A stretch of 64,000 nucleotides of DNA from Bog-159 sp963785255 (GTDB lineage Bacteria > Acidobacteriota > Terriglobia > Bryobacterales > Bryobacteraceae): positions 372,001 through 436,000 of the forward strand of contig CAWAUR010000015.1 of NCBI GenBank assembly GCA_963785255.1, given 5' to 3'. Position 1 is the first letter of the stretch. Every line of letters begins with the position of its first letter. The notes under the pieces are model-generated. The model did no database searches. It had not been told where the DNA came from and was given only the letters and a program-made list of their open reading frames with translations. Below, piece after piece: positions 1 to 8,742 of this stretch. The translations under genes and the position numbers were made by a program.

Positions 1-875
1 GCGGCAATTGGCTGTATTGCGGATCGTGGACCGAGGCCGGCAACCTGCTGGCCCGCCGCGGCACGGAAGATCCTTCCGGCCTGGGTGTGTATCCCAACTG
101 GGCGTGGTCGTGGCCGGCGAACCGGCGCGTGCTCTACAACCGCGCGTCCTGCGATCCGGCGGGAAAGCCTTGGGACGCCGCCCGCAAACAGATCTGGTGG
201 AACGAGAAGACGCAGCTTTGGACGGGCGTGGATGTGCCCGACTTCAAACCCGACTCGCCGCCCAAAGACCACATGGGACCGTTCATCATGATACCGGAAG
301 GCGTGGGCCGCATCTTCGCGCCTCTGGCGGCCTTCGCCGACGGACCTTTCCCTGAACACTACGAACCGTTCGAGAGTCCCGTGCAGAATGCTTTGCACCC
401 CGCGCAGGCGAATAATCCAGTGGTCAAAAAGCTTTCCACGCCGGCGGATAAGTATGGCACACCGGGAGAAGGCTTCACCGTGGTCTGCACCACTTACCGC
501 CTCGTGGAACATTATCATTACTGGACTAAGAATAATCCGGTCAATGTAGAACTTAGTCCGGAGCCGTTTGTAGAAATGCCCGTCGAATTGGCGGATGACT
601 TAGGCATCCGGGGCGGCGAGAAGGTAAAGATTACGAGCGCCCGCAGTTACTACATCGCCAAGGCTTTTGTCACCAAGCGTATCAAGCCCATGATGATTGA
701 CGGTAAGAAGGTTTACCAGATCGGCCTGCCGATTCACCAGGGCTTCCGCGGCATCCAGGAGGATAAAGGCAAGGACGCGCGAACCCTCGCCAACAGGCTT
801 TCGCCTACGGTTTCCGACCCCAACGCATACACACCGGAGTTCAAGGGCTTTCTGGTGAAGGTGGAGAAGGTATGA
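1..875 (+). CDS. fdhA: Formate dehydrogenase alpha subunit, 3' part (5' end outside window)
   Basis: This is the C-terminal ~290 residues of the large molybdopterin (or tungstopterin) subunit of a membrane formate dehydrogenase, which oxidises formate to CO2. The frame is open from base 3 to the stop at 873-875, so the gene starts upstream. Visible landmarks are RRGTEDPSGLGVYPNWAWSW, typical of FdnG/FdoG C-termini, and a molydopterin-dinucleotide-binding barrel beginning near TVVCTTYRLVEHYHYW and running through the GIRGGEKVKITSARS strand region. The stop overlaps the start of the beta-subunit gene (ATGA), which indicates translational coupling. The active-site Sec/Cys, the N-terminal Fe-S cluster and the Tat signal lie outside the window, so whether this is a selenoprotein cannot be judged here. 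Confidence 0.93.
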   Translation, partial: GNWLYCGSWTEAGNLLARRGTEDPSGLGVYPNWAWSWPANRRVLYNRASCDPAGKPWDAARKQIWWNEKTQLWTGVDVPDFKPDSPPKDHMGPFIMIPEGVGRIFAPLAAFADGPFPEHYEPFESPVQNALHPAQANNPVVKKLSTPADKYGTPGEGFTVVCTTYRLVEHYHYWTKNNPVNVELSPEPFVEMPVELADDLGIRGGEKVKITSARSYYIAKAFVTKRIKPMMIDGKKVYQIGLPIHQGFRGIQEDKGKDARTLANRLSPTVSDPNAYTPEFKGFLVKVEKV

Positions 876-1759
876 GCCAGGCTACCTTAACCATCCGCCG
901 GATTTCCGCGCATGCCGGACCGGTTCCCGGCGCGGGCGTGGAACGCGAGGAGCAGGTATGCAAGCTGGTCGATACCACCACCTGCATCGGCTGCAAAGCC
1001 TGCGAAGTGGCCTGTCTCGAATGGAACGGTTATAGCTTCCGCGACACGGTTTTTCAGAACAGTTATCAAACCATGCCGGAGACGGCTTGGAATTACTGGA
1101 ACCTGATCAAGTTCAACGAGCACGAGCGCGACGACGGCAGCATGATGCTGCTGATGCGCAAGGATCAGTGCATGCATTGCGCCGATCCGGGCTGTCTGGC
1201 GGCCTGCCCGGCCGACAGCGCCATCGTGCAATATACCAACGGCATTGTCGATTTTCAGCAGGACCATTGCATCGGCTGCGGTTATTGCGTGAGCGGCTGT
1301 CCGTTCAACATTCCCAAGTTCAACCAGCACACCAAGAAGATGTTCAAGTGTACGCTGTGCAGCGACCGCGTAGCCGAAGGGCTGGAGCCGGCGTGCATCA
1401 AATCGTGCCCCACCGGATGTCTGCACTTCGGCACCAAGGAGGACATGAAGCAGTTGGCCGAAACACGCGCCCAGCAGCTTCGCGAGCACAGCAACTTTGC
1501 CAACGCCGGCGTTTACGATCCGGCGGGCGTGGGCGGCACCGGCGTCATCTACGTGCTGCACGACGTGACCAATCCGGAAGCCTACGGCGGACTGCCTGCG
1601 AATCCACGGATTCCGTGGGTCGTCAAGTTCTGGAAGGGTCCGCTGAAATGGATCGGCAATCTCGCCATGATCGGCGGGGTCATCGGCGTGACGCTGCACT
1701 ATCTGCGGTTCGGCCCCAAACAAGTGGAGCCGGAAAATAACGGAGCGGAGCGGCCATGA
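872..1759 (+). CDS. fdhB: Formate dehydrogenase beta (iron-sulfur) subunit
   Basis: This 295-aa ferredoxin-like subunit carries electrons from the alpha subunit to the membrane cytochrome. Four Cys clusters for [4Fe-4S] centres are visible: CIGCKACEVAC (C38, C41, C44, C48), CMHCADPGCLAACP, CIGCGYCVSGCP, and a last group CTLCSDR...CIKSCP. The C-terminus has one hydrophobic helix (WIGNLAMIGGVIGVTLHYL) that would anchor it, as in FdnH. Length and order match FdnH/FdoH. It overlaps fdhA upstream and fdhC downstream by 4 bp each, so the three subunits are made as one operon. Confidence 0.95.
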   Translation: MSQATLTIRRISAHAGPVPGAGVEREEQVCKLVDTTTCIGCKACEVACLEWNGYSFRDTVFQNSYQTMPETAWNYWNLIKFNEHERDDGSMMLLMRKDQCMHCADPGCLAACPADSAIVQYTNGIVDFQQDHCIGCGYCVSGCPFNIPKFNQHTKKMFKCTLCSDRVAEGLEPACIKSCPTGCLHFGTKEDMKQLAETRAQQLREHSNFANAGVYDPAGVGGTGVIYVLHDVTNPEAYGGLPANPRIPWVVKFWKGPLKWIGNLAMIGGVIGVTLHYLRFGPKQVEPENNGAERP

Positions 1760-2430
1760 GCACTTCGGTAATTCCGCCGGCGCCTGTGGCGCACCGCCGC
1801 CGGGCGATTCTGCGTTACACATTAAACGAGCGCCTCAATCATTGGATCGCCGCTCTCACCTACATTTACTGCTTGATGACGGGCCTGGCCTTCTGGTCGC
1901 CGTACATGTTCTGGATGGCCGTAATACTGGGCGGCGGAGCCACCTCGCGCTTCTGGCATCCCTGGTTCGGACTGGTCTTCACTGTGTCCGTTTTCTGGAT
2001 GTACAAGATCTGGCGGCGCGACATGCGGACCACCGAGGCCGACCGCGCGTGGGCGAATTCCATCCGCTACTATATTCGCAACGAAGACCAACATCTGCCG
2101 CCCGAGGGCCGCTTCAATTATGGGCAAAAGCTGTTCTTCTGGGTGATGTTTTTTGGCGTGATCCTGCTGCTCGTTTCCGGTATCGGGCTGTGGTTCGTGG
2201 AATCCATTCCGTGGAGCTTGCGCTGGCTGCGATATCTGGCAGTGGCGGTCCACGTAGGCGCGGCGCTGATCACCATCGGCGCATTTATCATTCACGTATA
2301 CATGGGTACCGCCATGGTGCGCGGCGGATTTACTTCCATCATCCGCGGGGAAGTCTCACCGGAATGGGCGAGGACGCATCACCGGCTCTGGTATGAACAG
2401 GTGACCCGCGATAACTCCCCCCGGCAATGA
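1756..2430 (+). CDS. fdhC: Formate dehydrogenase gamma subunit, cytochrome b
   Basis: This 224-aa integral membrane subunit has four predicted transmembrane helices (around residues 30-50, 65-85, 125-150 and 165-190). Histidines suitable for haem b ligation include H29 in the NERLNHWIAALTY segment, one at the HPWFGLVF turn, and those in VAVHVGAAL and IIHVYMGT. It passes electrons from the Fe-S subunit to quinone, as in FdnI/FdoI. The start overlaps the fdhB stop by 4 bp, and its own TGA overlaps the fdhE start. Length is typical for the family. Confidence 0.93.
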   Translation: MSTSVIPPAPVAHRRRAILRYTLNERLNHWIAALTYIYCLMTGLAFWSPYMFWMAVILGGGATSRFWHPWFGLVFTVSVFWMYKIWRRDMRTTEADRAWANSIRYYIRNEDQHLPPEGRFNYGQKLFFWVMFFGVILLLVSGIGLWFVESIPWSLRWLRYLAVAVHVGAALITIGAFIIHVYMGTAMVRGGFTSIIRGEVSPEWARTHHRLWYEQVTRDNSPRQ

Positions 2431-3197
2431 TCCGGTCCAAGTGGGACCAACGCATCCAGCGCGCAGAAGCTTTAGCGGTTGAGCATCCCTTCGCGGCCGA
2501 GGTCATGCGATTTTACAGTCATGTGACGCGCTTGCAGAAGGATCTGTACGTTGGGATGGCAGGCGTGGGCGCCGATCTGAGTTTGCTGCTACCGCGATTC
2601 CCCGGTTTCCTGGAACATATCGCCGTGGTTGCGCCCGAGCCTGTCGCCGAATGCGCCCGCGATTTGAGGAAGCGCGAGCCGGCACACTGGCTCGAGGCTC
2701 TACAGTTGTTCTGGCGCGATGCGCCGGAATTTCAGCCGGAGCCCGGCCGAGCGGCGGAATTGCTGGCGTACCTTTTCCTGCAGCCATACGCGGAGTATCT
2801 TGCCGATCAGCACGAGCCGGTGGCCGACCGCGAAACTTCCGGCGCTTGTCCTTTTTGTTCCGCACGGCCGATCGCCGGAGTCCTGCGGCCGGAAGGCGAT
2901 GGCGGCAAGCGCTCGCTGATCTGTTCGCTGTGCGCCACGGAATGGAATATAGGCCGCATGTGGTGTCCGGCATGCGGCGAACAGAACGTGGAAAAGCTGG
3001 CGGTATACACGGCCGATCAGTTCCCGCATGTCCGCGTGGAAGCTTGTGACACTTGCCGCTATTACATCAAGACCGTCGATCTTACGAAAAACGGGCATGC
3101 GGTACCCGCCGTGGATGAGCTCGCCACGATCCCGCTCAACCTCTGGGCGCAGGAGCATGGGTATGTGAAGCTGCGGGCGAATCTGCTGGGGATGTAA
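2427..3197 (+). CDS. fdhE: Formate dehydrogenase accessory protein FdhE
   Basis: This 256-aa cytoplasmic protein is needed to make active membrane formate dehydrogenase. FdhE proteins bind iron through pairs of CxxC motifs. Here four are clear in the C-terminal half: CPFC, CSLC, CPAC and CDTC. The N-terminal half is helical and less conserved. Translation is coupled to the gamma-subunit gene by ATGA. As the last gene of the operon it supports assignment of the upstream genes to the FdnGHI/FdoGHI class rather than to a soluble formate dehydrogenase. Confidence 0.93.
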   Translation: MIRSKWDQRIQRAEALAVEHPFAAEVMRFYSHVTRLQKDLYVGMAGVGADLSLLLPRFPGFLEHIAVVAPEPVAECARDLRKREPAHWLEALQLFWRDAPEFQPEPGRAAELLAYLFLQPYAEYLADQHEPVADRETSGACPFCSARPIAGVLRPEGDGGKRSLICSLCATEWNIGRMWCPACGEQNVEKLAVYTADQFPHVRVEACDTCRYYIKTVDLTKNGHAVPAVDELATIPLNLWAQEHGYVKLRANLLGM

Positions 3198-3317
3198 GCC
3201 GCTTTCCACAGACCACCTGTCAAGTTTCCGCAAGTTTTGCGGGCGGCTGCGCCTGCGTTGTGGAAATCAATTCTCCTCCAAAACTCGGCGGTATACTTTC
3301 GCAAGGCGTAGAGCGCC

Positions 3318-4688
3318 ATGCTGGGGAACGAGAGCATACTTGCCGTCGATTACAGAATCGATGGCGACACCCTTTATCGCTATCACCGAAAGGCCGTGGA
3401 GAAAATCGTTCCCTGGGGACCGCAAGCCGGTGCCTGGCGGGTCGTTGCCGGAGTTTGGGAGCCGTTTGTTCCCGACATCGATGTCACGGCTCTCGAACAG
3501 AACGCCTGGCATCCCGGTACAACCCGATGGCCCGGCTGGCGGCGGCGGATGGCAGCCTGCCTGTTTCTGGTGGAGCGCTGGCCGGAAGAGGCGCGCGACG
3601 GCGTACGCGGATTTCCCTCCGCGCACTGGCAGATGCTGCAGCTTGTGAACATTGGCGGCGCGGCGGCGATTGAGCTGCTGCGCTCGAATCCGGCGCTCGG
3701 CTATCTGGCGGCGATGGCGGGTGCGGCCAGCCAGATTGGTCTGCGCCGCCGCGCGCTGGCGGCGCTCTTCGGCTTTCCCGAGACCGAACACGCCGTGCGG
3801 CTGCTGCGCAAAGTACCCACCGCTTGGATCTCCTGCGAGTTCCTGGCGGAACTGCGCGCGGCGATGACCCACGATCGGGATGCCGAAGATGTTCTGACGC
3901 ACCTCGCGCGCATCAATCCAATCGCACTGGAAGTGGCGCGGGATCCTCGATTGCGCACCTCCGTAGCGCCGGATTGCATCGCGCGTTTAAGCCGCATCCG
4001 GGCTGACGCTATGCAATCCGATCTCATAGCCGGTATGCGGAACGTGCTGGAGGATGCGCACTCGCGGGGAGTGCGGCATCCACGCATTCGCACGTTGGCC
4101 GACCTCGACCGGCCGCTCGGTCCGGCACGCTTCGCAGCGCCTGCGGCCCCATGCCGGCCCGCGCGGCCCGCGGAGGCTTTGGCGTTTCCTGCGCCATCGC
4201 TGCCGGACGCCGCACTTCCCGGGGCGCTTCCACCGGAACCCATCCCCAGATTCCCGGACCTGAATCAGCCAGTACGCGTTGCAGTAACCCGGCCTCGCCG
4301 CCGCACGGATGCGTTGGAGTTTCCCGCGCCGCCGATGCCTGACCTCGTCGTCCCAGGGGCCCAGATATGCGCCATACGCAGCTATGCAGAGCTCATCGCG
4401 GAGGGAAACGTGATGCGCCATTGCGCGGGCCGCGATAAATCGTACGCGCGTCGGGTCGCAGCCGGCAGCCTGTACTTCTATCGCATGCGGGAGCCCGAGC
4501 GGCTCACGATCGCAATTCGCCCGGCAGCGTGCGCCTGGATTGTGGAAGAGATCCGCGGCTACCGCAATGGCTACCCAGGCGAGTATTCCCGCATGCTGGT
4601 TGCGAATTGGCTCTGGCAGACCCGCGATCCCGCGCCTGTGGCGCCCGCGAATCAGCTTTCTTTCGACTTCGGTACGGCCCGTGGCTAG
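3318..4688 (+). CDS. PcfJ-like domain protein, orphan
   Basis: 456 aa. The C-terminal ~100 residues match the PcfJ-like domain first seen on conjugative plasmids: ELIAEGNVMRHCAGRDKSYA, then LYFYRM and LTIAIRP strands. The function of the domain is unknown. The N-terminal ~300 residues are helical and Ala/Arg-rich. A proline-rich linker contains an internal repeat: LAFPAPSLPDAALPGA and, 54 residues on, LEFPAPPMPDLVVPGA, the second leading straight into the PcfJ domain. This suggests a partial duplication of the domain's leading strand. There is no signal peptide or membrane segment, and no conjugation genes lie nearby. A TATACT box lies at 3291-3296. The ATG at 3318 is the first in frame. Confidence 0.75.
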   Translation: MLGNESILAVDYRIDGDTLYRYHRKAVEKIVPWGPQAGAWRVVAGVWEPFVPDIDVTALEQNAWHPGTTRWPGWRRRMAACLFLVERWPEEARDGVRGFPSAHWQMLQLVNIGGAAAIELLRSNPALGYLAAMAGAASQIGLRRRALAALFGFPETEHAVRLLRKVPTAWISCEFLAELRAAMTHDRDAEDVLTHLARINPIALEVARDPRLRTSVAPDCIARLSRIRADAMQSDLIAGMRNVLEDAHSRGVRHPRIRTLADLDRPLGPARFAAPAAPCRPARPAEALAFPAPSLPDAALPGALPPEPIPRFPDLNQPVRVAVTRPRRRTDALEFPAPPMPDLVVPGAQICAIRSYAELIAEGNVMRHCAGRDKSYARRVAAGSLYFYRMREPERLTIAIRPAACAWIVEEIRGYRNGYPGEYSRMLVANWLWQTRDPAPVAPANQLSFDFGTARG

Positions 4689-4773
4689 TGGTTTCAGGTA
4701 CTTCAACCCTTACCTGTGGAACCGCCGGCAGCGCCGCCATCGCGTAGAATTGCAGTGAAGGAACAGTGCATTC

Positions 4774-5724
4774 ATGAATTTGAACGACGCCTTAGAGGGG
4801 CGTTCTTTTAGGATTACGCTTAAGACCACGGAGCTCATGGAGAAGGGCTCGCTGCTTCTATTTGCAGTAGCGGTCTGCCTGGTTTTCGCGCTTCGCAGGC
4901 ATAACGGGATCTCCTTGGGCGTAGCCCTGGCGATGGTCGCGTTGGTTTTTCCGGCGGCATATCTCTTTTCGCGCCGGGTGCTGGAAAAGGCGCGCCAGCG
5001 CGAGACGGAAGTGCGCCTAGCGATGCACACCAAAACATATTTGGAGAGCGAGCAACCGCTGCCCGGGGAACCCGATATCCAGATTCTGGCCCGCGCCCTC
5101 GATTGGCGGAACAGGGCGCCGCAAGGCTTTTGCAAGTCCCTTCAAATCGCCCCTGTACTGCGGGTTGCGGAGCCTGTGGTCTTCGACGCGTTGCCTTGGG
5201 CCGCCGCTGTGCCGGCGCCATCGGTTGCGCTCGGCGAGATCCTGCCGGAGCCACCTTCGGCGGAATGGGGCGTCTCGAAGGCCGGACCGGCGGGTCCCGT
5301 CATCGAATACTCGAATGCCATGATGGATGAGATCGACATGCGGGCCGCGGAGGGTTACCAGCGCATGCGGCACGGCGGCGTTGAGGTAGGCGGCGTGTTG
5401 TTCGGCTTTCAAAAGAAGGGGGCGTTGCGCATCGTGGCAGCGCGGGCGCTCGAATGCGAATACTCGAACGGTCCGCGATTTGTGCTCTCGCCAAGGGATG
5501 AAGCAGCGCTCGCGGCGATGCTGCGGACGTACGCCGGCGACCCTCAATTGGCGGATCTGGAGCCGGTGGGCTTCTATCATTCGAATACGCGCGAGGAAAT
5601 CAAGCTCTCGGAAGTGGACTTGCGGCTCTTCGAACGCTTCTTTCCCAAGGCGTGGCAAGTTGCGTTAGTGGTGCGTCCGGCGAATTTAGCGCCAACGCGC
5701 ATGGGTTTCTTCGTTCGTCAGTAG
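4774..5724 (+). CDS. Membrane-anchored JAMM/MPN-domain protein with variant metal site
   Basis: 316 aa. The N-terminus has two hydrophobic helices (about residues 27-45 and 48-66) followed by a charged stretch. The C-terminal ~125 residues are a Mov34/MPN/PAD-1 (JAB) fold: EVGGVLFGF holds the expected catalytic Glu region, and GFYHSNTREEIKLSEVD holds the JAMM motif. The canonical spacing H-x-H-x7-S-x2-D is kept exactly (H269, S279, D282), but the second His is Asn271. Active JAMM enzymes are zinc isopeptidases, so this protein may be catalytically altered or act as a binding module. The start has a GAAGG-like ribosome site. The stop codon TAG is immediately followed by a dispersed hairpin repeat shared with the convergent AAA gene. 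Confidence 0.72.
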   Translation: MNLNDALEGRSFRITLKTTELMEKGSLLLFAVAVCLVFALRRHNGISLGVALAMVALVFPAAYLFSRRVLEKARQRETEVRLAMHTKTYLESEQPLPGEPDIQILARALDWRNRAPQGFCKSLQIAPVLRVAEPVVFDALPWAAAVPAPSVALGEILPEPPSAEWGVSKAGPAGPVIEYSNAMMDEIDMRAAEGYQRMRHGGVEVGGVLFGFQKKGALRIVAARALECEYSNGPRFVLSPRDEAALAAMLRTYAGDPQLADLEPVGFYHSNTREEIKLSEVDLRLFERFFPKAWQVALVVRPANLAPTRMGFFVRQ

Positions 5725-5810
5725 GACAGGCCTCCTGGCCTGTCCAGGGCGAGCCTCGCTCGCCGAAGAGCGGGCCTACGAGGCCCGCGCTGGCTACGAG
5801 CCTGCCCCAC
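5725..5810. repeat. Dispersed hairpin repeat family B, copy 1
   Basis: Chain of palindromes: GGACAGGCC.../GGCCTGTCC, GCGAGC..GCTCGC, GCGGGCC..GGCCCGC and GCAGGC-like arms. It fills the whole gap between two convergent stop codons, so it may serve as a bidirectional terminator. Confidence 0.85.
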
Positions 5811-7328
5811 TTACCACTGGCCGCCAGGACGCGGCGAAGCGCGCACGGCCCGTTCGAACGCCCAACTTCGGATGTGATTGATCTGTTCCTTCATGGTGCG
5901 CGATAACGGCACGATGCTCACCGCCACGCCGAGCAGATCGTCCTCGGTAAGGTCGCGGTCGGCCAATTTGGCCTTGGTGAGCGCGGAGACCACGCACTGC
6001 TCGATTTCGGCGCCGGTCCAGCCGATGGTGAATTCGGTAAGCTGCGCGAGGTTAAACAGCGCGGGATCGATGCCGCGGCGGCTCAAATGGATTTTGAAGA
6101 TCTCGATGCGCTCGTCGTCGAGCGGCAGGTCCACAAAAAAGACTTCGTCGAAGCGGCCTTTGCGGATCATTTCGGCGGGCAGCAGGTCGATGCGGTTCGC
6201 GGTGGCGGCGACAAACAGGCCGCGCGATTTCTCCTGCATCCAGGTAAGGAAAAACGCAAAGATACGGCCCTGTTCGCCGCTCGATTCGGTGGAGGTGATG
6301 CCCATCTCGATCTCGTCGAACCACAGCACGGCGGGCGACATATCTTCGAGCATCTTGCAAGCGGCCACGAAGGCGCCTTCGGGCTTGCCATGGCGCCCCG
6401 AGAAAATCTCGATCATGTCGATGCGGTAGAGCGGCAGGTCAAAGTAGGACGCAATGGCCTTGACGGAAAGGCTTTTGCCGCAACCGGGGATGCCCATCAT
6501 GAGCAGCCCCTTGGGCGCGATGTCGGCGCTGAGGCTGTCGCGCATTTGAAAGAGCTTGCGGCGCTCGGTGAGCCACTTCTTAAGCCCTTCGAGTCCGCCG
6601 ATGTGACTCATGCTGCCGCCCTCCGCGATGAACTCGACGGTGCCGCTGCGGTTCACCAGGAAGCGCTTCTCTTCGAGCAGTGCGGGGATGGATTCGGGTC
6701 CGAGTTTGGGGCTGGCGGCGAGGGCGCGGCGCAGGGCGTAGCGGGCTTCGTCGAGGGTGAGCCCTTGCAGAGCGCGGGCCATCTGCTGCAGAGTCGCATC
6801 GCTGGTGTCCGGTTGCGGATTCTCGTCGCGCAGGAAGTCCACCAGTTCCACCAGATCCGGCGGGCGTAGTTCGAGATATAAGAGGTTGCGCTCGACCTCT
6901 TCCGGGATGGAGCGAACCGGCGAGCTGATGACGATGAATTTGCGGCGGTCGCGGCAGCTTTCGTGAAGGTCGCGCAGCCGGCGGCGGATATCGGGCGATT
7001 CGCGCAGCGGCTCGTGGAAATCTTTCAGGTGAAAGATGCCTGCGCCGGCGCCTTCGATGAAATCGAGCGCGGCGCGGGGGGCGTGGCTGGCGGGTTGGAC
7101 TTCGCCGGTTTCGCGGCGGAGGCCTTCGGTAAGGCTCCATGTCCAGACAGGTAGAGGCGGTTGCGAGTGCGTGCTTACCTCGCGCAGGATGCGGGCCACG
7201 CGTTGCTCTTCGGCCGAGTGGACGTAGGTAAGGGGACGCCCGGAATCAAAGATCTCGCGCAGCGTTTTTGCGGCGCGGCTTTCGGCATGGCGCGGTTCGA
7301 TGGACACTTCCCTTATTTCAATGGACAC
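5811..7328 (-). CDS. Ycf46-like AAA+ ATPase
   Basis: 505 aa. The N-terminal ~230 residues resemble the degenerate P-loop region of Ycf46-type AAA proteins (GRPLTYVHSAEEQRVARILR, then SSPVRSIPEEVERNLLYLEL). A complete AAA+ module follows: Walker A GIPGCGKS (279-286), Walker B AVLWFDEIE (D338, E339), sensor-1 region ATANRIDLLP, and an arginine-finger segment MIRKGRFDEVFFVDLP. No transmembrane helix is seen. It is likely a cytoplasmic remodelling ATPase whose target cannot be read from context. It lies convergent to the JAMM protein, with only a hairpin repeat between the stops. Confidence 0.85.
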   Translation of the reverse strand: MSIEIREVSIEPRHAESRAAKTLREIFDSGRPLTYVHSAEEQRVARILREVSTHSQPPLPVWTWSLTEGLRRETGEVQPASHAPRAALDFIEGAGAGIFHLKDFHEPLRESPDIRRRLRDLHESCRDRRKFIVISSPVRSIPEEVERNLLYLELRPPDLVELVDFLRDENPQPDTSDATLQQMARALQGLTLDEARYALRRALAASPKLGPESIPALLEEKRFLVNRSGTVEFIAEGGSMSHIGGLEGLKKWLTERRKLFQMRDSLSADIAPKGLLMMGIPGCGKSLSVKAIASYFDLPLYRIDMIEIFSGRHGKPEGAFVAACKMLEDMSPAVLWFDEIEMGITSTESSGEQGRIFAFFLTWMQEKSRGLFVAATANRIDLLPAEMIRKGRFDEVFFVDLPLDDERIEIFKIHLSRRGIDPALFNLAQLTEFTIGWTGAEIEQCVVSALTKAKLADRDLTEDDLLGVAVSIVPLSRTMKEQINHIRSWAFERAVRASPRPGGQW

Positions 7329-7430
7329 TTCCCTTATTATGACGGCGGAGCGGGGTGGAGAGTCGGAAGGCGCCTTCGAAAACCTTCCGTGGGCAGACCA
7401 TCGTCTCAGCTCAAGGCGAGCGCGCCGGAG

Positions 7431-7527
7431 GCGAGCGTTGCTCGCCGAAGAGCGGGCCTACGAGGCCCGCGCAGGCTGCGAGCCGGCCCCACGAAAGTCG
7501 AGGGACAGGCCGGGAGGCCTGTCCTAC
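7431..7527. repeat. Dispersed hairpin repeat family B, copy 2
   Basis: Contains GCGAGCG..CTCGC, GAGCGGGCC..GGCCCGC and GGACAGGCCGGGAGGCC arms, in the same order as copy 1. It lies between the AAA gene start and the end of the small membrane protein gene. Confidence 0.85.
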
Positions 7528-7532
7528 TCGCA

Positions 7533-7901
7533 TCAAGCCCGCAGCCCGCTCCAGCCCTCCGCCACTACGATGGAATTAGCCGGATTTCGCGGATCGTACT
7601 TAACTAAGATATGCCCCAATAAAGCGACGTCATCGGGCACAAACGCCTGCAGACTGGAAATGTCCTGCGATGCGGTATACTCGACGCCGCGCACCGCATA
7701 AGAATAGACCAGCAGATCGCCGCGGATCTCCAGCAGATTGGCGTCGCCCACCTGGCCCGCGGAAAGCATTATGCGCCGCCGGCGTGCCTCTTTTTCATCC
7801 GGAGAAATGCGCGAACGCCGCCAGGCGCGCACGCCGATGATTGTCAGCAGCACCACCAGCACACCCAACAGCACGCCGGTGAGCGCATCCGCCGTATTCA
7901 C
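7533..7901 (-). CDS. Small membrane protein, DUF3592-like
   Basis: 122 aa from a GTG start 12 nt after the transaldolase stop. The longer open frame upstream only mirrors the transaldolase gene. It has one N-terminal transmembrane helix (GVLLGVLVVLLTIIGVRAW), then a basic stretch and a small beta domain with VEYTASQDIS and VKYDPRNPANSIVV. These resemble DUF3592, a domain of unknown function found in membrane proteins. The gap to the transaldolase gene suggests cotranscription. No specific role can be given. Confidence 0.65.
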   Translation of the reverse strand: MNTADALTGVLLGVLVVLLTIIGVRAWRRSRISPDEKEARRRRIMLSAGQVGDANLLEIRGDLLVYSYAVRGVEYTASQDISSLQAFVPDDVALLGHILVKYDPRNPANSIVVAEGWSGLRA

Positions 7902-7912
7902 TCTGTGTACAT

Positions 7913-8575
7913 TCAGCCGGCGACCGGGGCTTCCTGGAACACCTTGGCCCAGTCCGCCAGGAATTGGGCGAGACCCTTGTCGGTCAGCGGATGATAGAAC
8001 AACATATCCAGCACCTTGAAAGGCATGGTGGCAATATGCGCGCCCGCCGCGGCCGCATCCACCACATGGGTTGGCGACCGCACCGAAGCGGCCAGCACCT
8101 GCGTCGGATACCCGTGAATCTTGTAGATGCCCACGATGCTCTTGATCAGATCCATGCCGGTCCAGCCGATATCGTCCAGACGGCCGACGAAAGGACTCAC
8201 GATGTAAGCACCGGCCTTGGCGGCCAACAGGGCCTGCGCGGGCGAGAAGCACAACGTGACATTGACGCGGATGCCCTCTTTGCTCAGAATGGAGGTTGCC
8301 TTGATGCCGTCGCGGGTCAGCGGGCACTTCACAACCACGTTCTTATGCAGGCGCGCCAAATCGCGGCCCTCCCGGATCATCTGGCTGGACTCGGTGGATA
8401 CCACCTCGGCGCTGATATCGCCATCCACGATGTCGCAAATCATCCGGATCTGGTCTTCCAGCGGCCGTCCCTCCTTGGCGATCAACGTCGGGTTGGTGGT
8501 GACACCATCGACAATGCCCCAATTGGCGCCTTTTTTCAACTCGTCCAGATTGGCGGTATCCAGAAAAAACTTCAC
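7913..8575 (-). CDS. tal: Transaldolase (TalC/FSA subfamily)
   Basis: 220 aa, the compact form of transaldolase also seen in fructose-6-phosphate aldolases. It moves a dihydroxyacetone unit between sugar phosphates in the non-oxidative pentose phosphate pathway. It starts with MKFFLDTANLDELKK and keeps DGVTTNPTLIAKEG, the Schiff-base lysine in VVVKCPLT (K83), NVTLCFSPAQALLAAKAGA, and a C-terminal half with FVGRLDD and ASVRSPTHV. Active-site context alone does not separate transaldolase from F6P aldolase. The C-terminal MPFKVLDMLFYHPLTDKGL is family-typical. Confidence 0.92.
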   Translation of the reverse strand: MKFFLDTANLDELKKGANWGIVDGVTTNPTLIAKEGRPLEDQIRMICDIVDGDISAEVVSTESSQMIREGRDLARLHKNVVVKCPLTRDGIKATSILSKEGIRVNVTLCFSPAQALLAAKAGAYIVSPFVGRLDDIGWTGMDLIKSIVGIYKIHGYPTQVLAASVRSPTHVVDAAAAGAHIATMPFKVLDMLFYHPLTDKGLAQFLADWAKVFQEAPVAG

Positions 8576-8629
8576 GGTTATGGCCTCCTCGTGGCTTCCT
8601 AGGATTATAGCATTGTGGGATGGAGAGAC

Positions 8630-8729
8630 ACCGCTCCCTCACGGTCGCGGCTCTGTAGATGGCGGCAAATCGACGGGACCGTTACCGAGCCGAGACCGTT
8701 ACCGAGCCGCGACCGTGAGGAAGCGGTTC
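8630..8729. repeat. Dispersed inverted repeat family A, copy 1
   Basis: Left arm at 8630-8653 (begins ACCGCTCCCTCACGG) pairs with the right arm at 8704-8727 (ends AAGCGGT) with one mismatch. The centre holds a short direct repeat of GACCGTTACCGAGCC. Confidence 0.8.
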
Positions 8730-8742
8730 CGCAGAAGACCAC

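Noticed and set aside
887..1822. Long minus-strand frame opposite fdhB
   Set aside because: Mirror frame of a GC-rich real gene; no motif, no ribosome site.
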